A stretch of 5,563 nt of DNA from Clostridiales bacterium (lineage in GTDB: Bacteria > Bacillota_A > Clostridia > Oscillospirales > Acutalibacteraceae): NCBI GenBank assembly GCA_009774735.1, contig VSOH01000115.1, positions 1 through 5,563 on the forward strand, given 5' to 3'. The translations under genes and the position numbers were made by a program. Shown one piece after another: positions 1 through 4,808 of this stretch. The notes beneath the pieces are model-generated. The model saw only the letters and a program-made list of their open reading frames with translations, was not told where the DNA came from and did not search any database. Within the stretch, counting starts at the first letter, position 1, and every line of letters starts with the position of its first letter.

Positions 1-18
1 GTTATATATACATTAGTC

Positions 19-37
19 TAATAATAGTATATTATTA
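19..37. promoter_or_regulatory. AT-rich inverted repeat upstream of the small RHH-like gene (possible operator)
   Basis: Two perfect 8-base arms, TAATAATA (19-26) and TATTATTA (30-37), are separated by 3 bases. The repeat ends 4 bases before the AGGTGA ribosome binding site of the next gene. Ribbon-helix-helix proteins often bind such repeats and repress their own promoter, so an autoregulatory operator is possible. The arms contain only A and T in a region that is almost all A and T, so chance is a serious alternative. The promoter is not clear because only 43 bases lie upstream. Confidence 0.3.
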
Positions 38-52
38 TATCAGGTGATAATT

Positions 53-241
53 ATGCGAGAATTTGAGATTCCATCTATATATCCAACTACTAATAAATGT
101 ATTCGATTTCCTAATGATTTGATTGCAGATATTGAAAAAGAGATTGAAGGCAAGCACTGTACTTTTTCAGCATTTGTCATTGAAGCTGCAAGGGTTGCCG
201 TTGATAATCTTAAAGAGAAAAATAAAAGTACTGACCTGTAA
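53..241 (+). CDS. Small ribbon-helix-helix-like (YlcI/YnfO- or CopG/Arc-type) putative DNA-binding protein
   Basis: A 62-residue protein. The ATG at 53 is chosen because AGGTGA at 42-47 sits 5 bases before it; the in-frame GTG at 44 lies inside that Shine-Dalgarno sequence and cannot be the start. After a short polar N-terminus comes a beta-strand-like segment (KCIRF, about residues 15-19), then an amphipathic helix starting at PNDLIADIEKEI, a short turn, and a second helix (TFSAFVIEAARVAVDNL). The strand-helix-helix order and the F-S-x-F-V-x-E-A-x-R pattern resemble ribbon-helix-helix repressors and antitoxins, which work as dimers with the strand in the DNA major groove. No toxin partner is visible: the next gene is convergent malic enzyme, and only 52 bases are seen upstream. 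The last five codons and the stop lie inside the terminator stem. The fold call is by pattern only; the target and role are unknown. Confidence 0.7.
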   Translation: MREFEIPSIYPTTNKCIRFPNDLIADIEKEIEGKHCTFSAFVIEAARVAVDNLKEKNKSTDL

Positions 242-260
242 CAGGTTAGTACTTTTTTTT
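224..260. terminator. Bidirectional intrinsic terminator between convergent genes
   Basis: A 15-bp stem (224-238 with 242-256, one G-T wobble at 233/247) closes a 3-base loop. On the plus strand it is followed by an uninterrupted T run to 260, and on the minus strand by TTTTATTTTTC. It therefore can end the small plus-strand gene and also the minus-strand glpK-dehydrogenase-malic enzyme transcript, whose last stop is at 337. The plus-strand gene's stop codon (239-241) falls in the loop of the hairpin, so coding and termination signals overlap fully. Confidence 0.88.
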
Positions 261-290
261 ACGGAAAGGCATATTGTGTTTTTATTGCAG

Positions 291-311
291 AGGGCGGATG
301 CTATCCGTCCT
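291..311. repeat. GC-rich palindrome in the convergent spacer, possible dispersed intergenic repeat
   Basis: Nine-base arms AGGGCGGAT (291-299) and ATCCGTCCT (303-311) flank a GCT loop, with one G-T pair when read as plus-strand RNA. It stands out as GC-rich in an AT-rich spacer (242-336) that holds no gene. It is not followed by a good T run on the minus strand, so it is a poor terminator for malic enzyme; on the plus strand a mixed T/A stretch follows. Its form (GGGCGGAT, loop, ATCCGCCC-like) resembles the short palindromic repeats scattered between genes in many gut Clostridia. That identity is from memory and untested. Confidence 0.45.
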
Positions 312-336
312 TACGATTTTATAAAGATTTTTTTGA

Positions 337-1509
337 TTATATTCTTGCTACGCCGTCTTTTTTTGCAGCATCTGCCACTGCTTTTGCAACAGTATCCTTA
401 ATTCTTTCATCAAAAGCATATGGGAGGATGTAGTCCTCTGTCAGCTTATCATCATCAACAAGTGATGCGATTGCGTAGGCTGCTGCTATTTTCATATTCT
501 CTGTAATATCGCTTGCTCTTACGTCAAGTGCACCGCGGAAGATACCCGGGAATGCAACAACATTATTAATCTGGTTAGGGAAGTCGGAACGTCCTGTGCC
601 GACAATCTTAGCGCCTGCAGCCTTAGCCTCATCAGGCATAATTTCAGGCGTTGGGTTAGCCATTGCAAGCACAATCGGGTCAGCGTTCATTGTCTTAATC
701 ATATCCTGTGTAAGAACACCGGGAGCAGAAACACCGATAAAGATATCTGTACCCTTAACAGCCTCAACAAGACTGCCCTTGGTCATTTCTCTGTTTGTTA
801 CCTTTGCAATAGCTTCCTTAGATGCGTTGAGCTTTTCTCTGCCCTCATAGATAGCACCTGTTCTGTCACAGAGAATTACATCCCTAAGACCGAGAGTCAT
901 AAGCAGCTTGGCAATAGCAATACCTGCAGCACCTGAGCCGTTAATAACAGCCTTGCAGTCAGACAGAGCCTTGCCTGTCAGCTTTGTTGCGTTGATGAGT
1001 GCAGCAGAAACAACAACTGCTGTGCCGTGCTGGTCATCATGGAAAATCGGAATATCACACTTCGCCTTAAGCTTTTCTTCAATTTCAAAGCATCTTGGTG
1101 CAGCAATATCCTCAAGGTTGATACCGCCGAATGAGCCGCTGATGTTATAAACTGTTTCAACAAACTCATCAACATCCTTTGTACGTACACAAAGAGGGAA
1201 TGCGTCAACATCACCGAATTCCTTGAATAATACGCACTTGCCCTCCATAACAGGCATACCTGCCTCAGGACCAATGTCACCAAGACCGAGAACGGCGGTA
1301 CCGTCTGTGATAACAGCAACTAAGTTCCAGCGTCTTGTAAGCTCCCAGCTTTTTTTGTAATCTGCCTGAATAGCCACACAGGGTTCAGCAACACCCGGTG
1401 TATATGCAAGTGAAAGGCTGTCCTTGTCGTTAACCTTTGCTCTTGCTGTTACCTCAAGCTTGCCCTGCCATTCGCCATGCAGCTTTAATGATTCTTTACG
1501 ATAATCCAT
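337..1509 (-). CDS. Malic enzyme (oxaloacetate-decarboxylating malate dehydrogenase, short bacterial form)
   Basis: A 390-residue cytoplasmic enzyme that oxidatively decarboxylates L-malate to pyruvate and CO2 with NAD(P)+ and a divalent metal. Visible family marks are AYTPGVAEPC with the catalytic tyrosine at 36, the catalytic lysine 91 in MPVMEGK, NLED around 131-133 and FHDDQHGTA (157-163) for metal binding, the dinucleotide loop INGSGAAG (189-196), MANPTPEI (283-290), and GRSDFPNQINNV near 306-317. The length equals the short malic enzymes of Firmicutes; there is no phosphotransacetylase-like C-terminal domain as in the long MaeB form. Aspartate 215 at the end of the second Rossmann strand is compatible with NAD, but cofactor choice cannot be fixed from this. 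The ATG at 1509 follows AAGGAG (1519-1524) at 9 bases. It is the last gene of the glpK operon, 77 bases after the dehydrogenase with a hairpin between. Family assignment is secure; a symbol is withheld because paralogues (maeA/mleA/ytsJ) cannot be told apart here. Confidence 0.95.
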   Translation of the reverse strand: MDYRKESLKLHGEWQGKLEVTARAKVNDKDSLSLAYTPGVAEPCVAIQADYKKSWELTRRWNLVAVITDGTAVLGLGDIGPEAGMPVMEGKCVLFKEFGDVDAFPLCVRTKDVDEFVETVYNISGSFGGINLEDIAAPRCFEIEEKLKAKCDIPIFHDDQHGTAVVVSAALINATKLTGKALSDCKAVINGSGAAGIAIAKLLMTLGLRDVILCDRTGAIYEGREKLNASKEAIAKVTNREMTKGSLVEAVKGTDIFIGVSAPGVLTQDMIKTMNADPIVLAMANPTPEIMPDEAKAAGAKIVGTGRSDFPNQINNVVAFPGIFRGALDVRASDITENMKIAAAYAIASLVDDDKLTEDYILPYAFDERIKDTVAKAVADAAKKDGVARI

Positions 1510-1517
1510 TTTCGTTT

Positions 1518-1530
1518 TCTCCTTAATCTA
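1518..1530 (-). promoter_or_regulatory. Ribosome binding site block of malic enzyme, copy 2 of a 13-base repeat
   Basis: On the minus strand this reads TAGATTAAGGAGA, with the Shine-Dalgarno AAGGAG at 1519-1524 lying 9 bases before the ATG at 1509. The identical 13 bases occur before the preceding operon gene at 2756-2768. Confidence 0.8.
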
Positions 1531-1549
1531 TATATGTATATCATAAATC

Positions 1550-1581
1550 AAGGGCATTGCACTTGCGGGTGCAGAGCCCTT
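1550..1581 (-). other. Intercistronic hairpin between the dehydrogenase and malic enzyme genes
   Basis: The outer stem AGGGC (1551-1555) pairs with GCCCT (1576-1580), extended by an A-T pair at 1550/1581. After an A-A mismatch the inner stem 1557-1562 pairs with 1569-1574 (one wobble) around a 6-base TTGCGG loop. In the minus direction it starts 5 bases after the dehydrogenase stop codon and is followed by TTGATTTATG, only a weak T tail. It could be a leaky terminator, an mRNA-processing or 3'-end-stabilising element that sets different levels of the two enzymes, or the end of one transcription unit. In the plus direction TTTTATTTT follows, but no plus-strand gene ends here. Confidence 0.5.
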
Positions 1582-1586
1582 TTATT

Positions 1587-2747
1587 TTAATATCTTTCAA
1601 TATGTGATTTAATATCCTTTTCAGGATAAGGGGTATAGTTTTCCTCCCAGGGGAAGGTGTAGTCAAGACCAAGCTCGTCACGTACCTCAAGAATTTCTTT
1701 CTGTACAGATTCGTTAATCGGCACACCGCTGTCCTTTCTGCTCTGCCAGATATCATATTCCTTTTCACCGGCGGTGAAAATTCTGTCAGCATCAGGTGCT
1801 TTTTTTGAAGCACGCATTGAGCGAAGAATTTCGCCTGCCTTGCTTCTTACAAGCTCTTCACCGAGGAAGTGGTTTGGGTCAATTGCAATAAAGAAGTGAC
1901 CGAGATGATAGGGTCTGATATTGCCGTTTTCATCCTTGCCGTCAAGGTCTTTGCCGTAGCTGCCGTCCTGAAGAATAGCTGAAAGCAGCTCAATAATCAT
2001 TGCATAGCCGTAGCCCTTATAACCGCCAAGCGCCTCACCGATACCGCCGAGAGCAGTAAGTGCGGCAGAGCCCTCACGGATTCTTTTAAGAGCAACACCT
2101 GCATCACCCTCAACAGATTCACCGTCGGAGCCGATGATTGTGCCCGGATGAACATCTTCATTAATTCTTGCGTAATATTCAATTTTACCGTTTTGTGTAA
2201 TTGATGTTGCACAGTCAAGTACAAAGTCAAATTTTTCATCACTCGGAATACCAACTGTAAGCGGATTTGTACCGAACATACCCTCAACACCAAATGTCGG
2301 AGCTACTGAAGGTCTTGCATTTGTACCTGTGATGCAGATACAGCCCTGCTCTGTTGCCTGTGTTGCATAGTAGCCTGCAATACCATAGTGGCAGGAGTTA
2401 CGCACCGCAACCATACCAAGCCCGTACTTTTTAGCCTTGTCAATTGCCATCTGCATTGACTTGTAGCTGATAACCTGACCCATACCGTTGTGGCCGTCAA
2501 CAACAGCAGTTGTTTCGGTTTCCTTAAGAATTTCAAATTCTGTTACAGGATTCTGAATACCTGCCTTGATTCTGTCAAGATAAATCGGCTTAAATCTGTT
2601 GCAGCCGTGGCTTTCAATACCACGCTTGTCAGACTCAAGCAGAACATCAGTACAAATTTCTGCATCTTCTCTGGGGATACCGTAGCCGACAAAAGCGTCA
2701 GTTACAAAATCTGTGATTAATCCCCAGGGACATACTACCTTACCCAT
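1587..2747 (-). CDS. Malate/L-lactate dehydrogenase family (Ldh2/YlbC-AllD type) NAD(P)-dependent oxidoreductase
   Basis: A 386-residue cytoplasmic enzyme of the Ldh2 superfamily, which interconverts 2-hydroxy acids and 2-oxo acids (malate, lactate, sulfolactate, ureidoglycolate, 2,3-diketogulonate, depending on the member) and does not use a classical Rossmann fold. Visible marks are ESHGCNR with Ser46-His47 and Arg51, RNSCHYGIAGYY with His120, TGTNARPSVAP (140-150), GTNPLTVGIP (159-168), DCATS (178-182), GK at 187-188, and GGYKGYGYAMIIELL (241-255), the nucleotide-binding lysine-glycine segment. It is longer than the usual 340-360 residues, with an acidic, aromatic tail after about residue 362 and an enlarged 195-245 loop. 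The ATG at 2747 follows AAGGAGA (2756-2762). It lies 22 bases after glpK, so the two are surely co-transcribed. Malate/oxaloacetate is a sensible substrate given malic enzyme downstream, but lactate or another 2-hydroxy acid is equally allowed by the family. Confidence 0.9.
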   Translation of the reverse strand: MGKVVCPWGLITDFVTDAFVGYGIPREDAEICTDVLLESDKRGIESHGCNRFKPIYLDRIKAGIQNPVTEFEILKETETTAVVDGHNGMGQVISYKSMQMAIDKAKKYGLGMVAVRNSCHYGIAGYYATQATEQGCICITGTNARPSVAPTFGVEGMFGTNPLTVGIPSDEKFDFVLDCATSITQNGKIEYYARINEDVHPGTIIGSDGESVEGDAGVALKRIREGSAALTALGGIGEALGGYKGYGYAMIIELLSAILQDGSYGKDLDGKDENGNIRPYHLGHFFIAIDPNHFLGEELVRSKAGEILRSMRASKKAPDADRIFTAGEKEYDIWQSRKDSGVPINESVQKEILEVRDELGLDYTFPWEENYTPYPEKDIKSHIERY

Positions 2748-2755
2748 AATGAAAA

Positions 2756-2768
2756 TCTCCTTAATCTA
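2756..2768 (-). promoter_or_regulatory. Ribosome binding site block of the dehydrogenase, copy 1 of a 13-base repeat
   Basis: The minus strand reads TAGATTAAGGAGA, with AAGGAGA ending 8 bases before the ATG at 2747. It lies wholly in the 22-base gap after glpK, so close spacing may allow translational coupling. An identical copy precedes malic enzyme. Confidence 0.8.
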
Positions 2769-2769
2769 A

Positions 2770-4272
2770 TTATCTTTCCCAGTTGCGTGAGCGTTCAACA
2801 GCACGCTTCCAGTCTGAATATTTTTTGTTTCTTGCTGATGCCTCCATAGAAGGGATAAAGATTTTATCAACCTCTCTGTTAGCCTCAATTTCGTTTGTGC
2901 TTTCCCATACACCTGTTGCAAGACCTGCACAGTATGCCGCACCTAACGCTGTTGTTTCAACATTTTTAGGTCTGTTAACCTTAACACCTGTCATATCAGC
3001 CTGAATCTGCATCATAATGTTTGATACGGATGCACCGCCGTCAACTCTGAGGTCTTTAATCAGAATGTCTGAATCGCTCATCATAGACTCAAGCAAATCG
3101 GTCATCTGATAGGTTATGCTTTCAAGAACAGCACGGCAGATGTGTTTTCTGTTGATACCGCGTGTAAGACCAATCATAATGCCCCTTGCATACATATCCC
3201 AGTATGGTGCGCCAAGACCTGTAAAAGCAGGCACAAAGTATAAGCCGTTTGAATCCTCAACCTCAGATGCCAGTTCGTCACATTCAGGTGCTGAGTGAAT
3301 AAGTTCAACCTCATCTCTCAGCCATTTTATAACAGAGCCTGCATTGAAAGCAGAGCCTTCAAGCGAGTAGGTGATTTTGTCGCCAATACCCCAGGCAATG
3401 CCTGACAGCAGGTTGGAACGGCTGTTAACTCGTTTTTCACCTGTGTTCATCAGCAAAAAGCAGCCGGTGCCATAAGTGTTTTTCGCCTGACCTACCTCAA
3501 AGCAGCCCTGACCGAATAAAGCACCCGGCTGGTCACCGATAGCACCTGCAATCGGCACACCGGCAATATCTTCAATACCCGTAATTTTTGCAACCTCGCC
3601 GTAAATACAGCTTGAGGGCTTGACCTCCGGCAGCATACTCATAGGTATACCGAGCTTTTCGCAAAGGAAAGGGTCCCACTGCAGCTTGTCAACGTCAAAA
3701 AGCATTGTTCTGCAGGCATTGGAATAATCGGTAACATGAACCTTGCCGTTTGTTAAATTCCATATAAGCCAGGTGTCCACCGTACCGAAAAGAAGCTCGC
3801 CGTTTTCAGCCTTTTCACGTGCACCCTCAACATTGTCAAGAATCCATTTGATTTTTGTTGCACTGAAATAAGCATCAATCAAAAGACCCGTAGTTTCCTT
3901 GATATAGTCGCTTAGTCCTTCGGCTTTAAGCTCCTCACAGTATGCAGCAGTTCTTCTGCACTGCCAGACGATAGCGTTGCAAACCGGCTTGCCTGTTTCC
4001 TTTTCCCATACTATTGTTGTCTCTCTTTGATTGGTTATACCGATACCTGCAATATCTTTCGGATTAACCTTTTCAAGTCGCAGACAAGCAAGTATTGCAC
4101 TGATCTGTGAAAAAAGAATTTCCATAGGATCATGCTCAACCCATCCGTTTTGCGGATAGTATTGCGGAAACTCGTTCTGAGCCTTTGCAACAATCTCGCC
4201 CTTTTTGTTAAAAATAATTGCTCGTGAGGAGGTTGTACCCTGGTCAAGTGCCATAATATATTTTTCTGCCAT
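2770..4272 (-). CDS. glpK: Glycerol kinase
   Basis: A 500-residue FGGY-family kinase, the normal GlpK length, that phosphorylates glycerol to sn-glycerol 3-phosphate with ATP in the cytoplasm. The N-terminal ATP-binding loop is ALDQGTTSSR (8-17). Glycerol contacts are GWVEHDP (43-49), NQRET with Arg83-Glu84, Tyr135 in DAYFSATK, and the catalytic Asp247 in GAIGDQPGALFG. The C-terminal ATPase half has YGTGCF (267-272), GLGAPYWD (352-359) and RVDGGASVSN (409-418). The ATG at 4272 is supported by GAGAGGGG upstream. The segment 224-239 just before the catalytic loop has no histidine, whereas GlpK of bacilli and enterococci carries there the histidine phosphorylated by HPr; it also lacks the GGKGGTR fructose-bisphosphate loop of the E. 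coli enzyme. It heads the operon; no glpF or glpD/glpA is in view. Identification is secure; the regulatory inference comes from remembered alignments. Confidence 0.97.
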   Translation of the reverse strand: MAEKYIMALDQGTTSSRAIIFNKKGEIVAKAQNEFPQYYPQNGWVEHDPMEILFSQISAILACLRLEKVNPKDIAGIGITNQRETTIVWEKETGKPVCNAIVWQCRRTAAYCEELKAEGLSDYIKETTGLLIDAYFSATKIKWILDNVEGAREKAENGELLFGTVDTWLIWNLTNGKVHVTDYSNACRTMLFDVDKLQWDPFLCEKLGIPMSMLPEVKPSSCIYGEVAKITGIEDIAGVPIAGAIGDQPGALFGQGCFEVGQAKNTYGTGCFLLMNTGEKRVNSRSNLLSGIAWGIGDKITYSLEGSAFNAGSVIKWLRDEVELIHSAPECDELASEVEDSNGLYFVPAFTGLGAPYWDMYARGIMIGLTRGINRKHICRAVLESITYQMTDLLESMMSDSDILIKDLRVDGGASVSNIMMQIQADMTGVKVNRPKNVETTALGAAYCAGLATGVWESTNEIEANREVDKIFIPSMEASARNKKYSDWKRAVERSRNWER

Positions 4273-4321
4273 AATGATACCCCTCTCGTTATTATAGGTA
4301 TGCCCGTTTTTTGTTTACTGC

Positions 4322-4353
4322 AAAGCAAAAAGCAGGCATTTATGCCTGCTTTT
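4322..4353 (-). terminator. Perfect inverted repeat upstream of glpK: acpP terminator and/or operator at the glpK start site
   Basis: On the minus strand AAAAGCAGGCAT (4353-4342) is followed by AA and then ATGCCTGCTTTT (4339-4328), giving perfect 12-base arms. The sequence continues TGCTTTG, so a U-rich tail follows the GC-rich stem. This fits an intrinsic terminator for acpP, whose stop is 118 bases upstream. Its left arm also begins directly after the -10 box of the predicted glpK promoter and spans the expected +1, the classic place for a repressor operator. The two roles are not exclusive. Confidence 0.6.
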
Positions 4354-4382
4354 ATTGTACTTTATTTGGAAATTAAAGTCAA
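4354..4382 (-). promoter_or_regulatory. Predicted glpK operon promoter (sigma-A type)
   Basis: On the minus strand TTGACT (4382-4377), a 17-base spacer and TACAAT (4359-4354) form a near-consensus promoter. The predicted start is close to 4347, giving a leader of about 75 bases to the glpK ATG. The DNA just upstream (4390-4420) is nearly all A and T, with a 7-base-arm inverted repeat at 4403-4417, and could act as an UP element. A second TATAAT lies nearer the gene (4296-4291) but without a good -35 box. Confidence 0.65.
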
Positions 4383-4471
4383 TGAAATATGGATATTATT
4401 ACTATAATTTAATTATAATTTATGCAAAATTTGTTGAATGTATAAAACATTAATAAATTAAATGCAGAAGC

Positions 4472-4699
4472 TTAAGCATTGTTTTCAACAAATGTGATAA
4501 TATCACTTACACTTTCAATTTTTTCAATTATTTCATCAGGAACCTCAATGCCGAATTCATCTTCAACTGACATTACAATATCTATTGCATCAAGACTGTC
4601 TGCTCCCAAATCCTCAACAAGCAGGCTGTCGGGAGTTATGGCATTCTCTTCAATATCAAGCTGATCGGCAAGTATTTCCTTAATCTTATCAAATATCAT
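4472..4699 (-). CDS. acpP: Acyl carrier protein
   Basis: A 75-residue acidic protein of the standard ACP length. It carries acyl chains as thioesters on a 4'-phosphopantetheine arm during type II fatty acid synthesis in the cytosol and passes them to phospholipid synthesis. The attachment serine is residue 35 in DLGADSLDAIDIV (30-42), followed by the typical EDEFGIEVPDE segment (46-56) for helix III contacts. The ATG at 4699 follows GAGGTGA, with AGGTGA at 4707-4712 spaced 7 bases. The gene stands alone: no fab, plsX or rnc gene is next to it, glpK lies downstream on the same strand and aroE is divergent. The fatty-acid type is favoured over a peptide-synthetase carrier domain by the D-S-L motif, acidity and sequence around helix II, though a second, specialised ACP elsewhere in the genome cannot be excluded. 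Confidence 0.94.
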   Translation of the reverse strand: MIFDKIKEILADQLDIEENAITPDSLLVEDLGADSLDAIDIVMSVEDEFGIEVPDEIIEKIESVSDIITFVENNA

Positions 4700-4735
4700 A
4701 CTAATGTCACCTCAAAAAATTGTTGTTAATATTGA

Positions 4736-4764
4736 TTGGTTATGTTATTATCATATTATATAAT
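4736..4764 (+). promoter_or_regulatory. Predicted aroE promoter
   Basis: TTGGTT (4736-4741), a 17-base spacer and a perfect TATAAT (4759-4764) point toward aroE. An alternative is TTGATT (4732-4737) with TATTAT (4754-4759) at 16 bases. Either start gives a leader of roughly 40 bases. The -10 box overlaps that of the opposing acpP promoter. Confidence 0.5.
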
Positions 4765-4781
4765 TATCCTTAAATTGTCAA
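4753..4781 (-). promoter_or_regulatory. Predicted acpP promoter
   Basis: On the minus strand a consensus TTGACA (4781-4776) is followed by TATAAT (4760-4755) at 15 bases, or TAATAT (4758-4753) at the preferred 17 bases. The start would lie near 4746-4748, giving a leader of about 48 bases before the ATG at 4699. It faces the aroE promoter. Confidence 0.6.
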
Positions 4782-4808
4782 CAAATAAATTACAAAAGAG
4801 GTAAAAAA

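Noticed and set aside
44..52. Upstream in-frame GTG start of the small RHH-like gene
   Set aside because: The GTG is part of the AGGTGA Shine-Dalgarno sequence itself; the ATG at 53 has correct spacing.
123..401. Plus-strand open frame of 92 codons
   Set aside because: It overlaps the better-supported small gene in another frame, runs through a strong terminator into the end of malic enzyme, and has low-complexity Leu/Phe-rich sequence.
596..1319. Open frames on both strands inside the malic enzyme gene
   Set aside because: Shadow frames of a full-length, motif-complete enzyme; none has a convincing ribosome binding site or family pattern.
1997..2720. Open frames inside the dehydrogenase gene
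   Set aside because: Shadow frames with skewed composition (Leu/Arg/Val-rich); the Ldh2 frame explains the region fully.
4035..4328. Minus-strand 97-codon frame overlapping the glpK start
   Set aside because: It runs in a different frame through the conserved GlpK N-terminus; no independent support.
4273..4471. Riboswitch or GlpP-type antitermination leader before glpK
   Set aside because: No known aptamer pattern was recognised, and the predicted start lies inside the hairpin, leaving no room for an upstream antiterminator. Not excluded if the true start is farther upstream.
4449..4480. Short AATGC...GCATT stem right after the acpP coding end as its terminator
   Set aside because: Only 5-bp arms with a 10-base loop and no clean T run; the repeat at 4328-4353 is far stronger.
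4472..4699. Carrier protein as a peptide-synthetase or D-alanyl carrier (DltC-like) domain
   Set aside because: The DSLDAIDIV motif and acidic helix pattern match fatty-acid ACP, and no synthetase or dlt gene is nearby.
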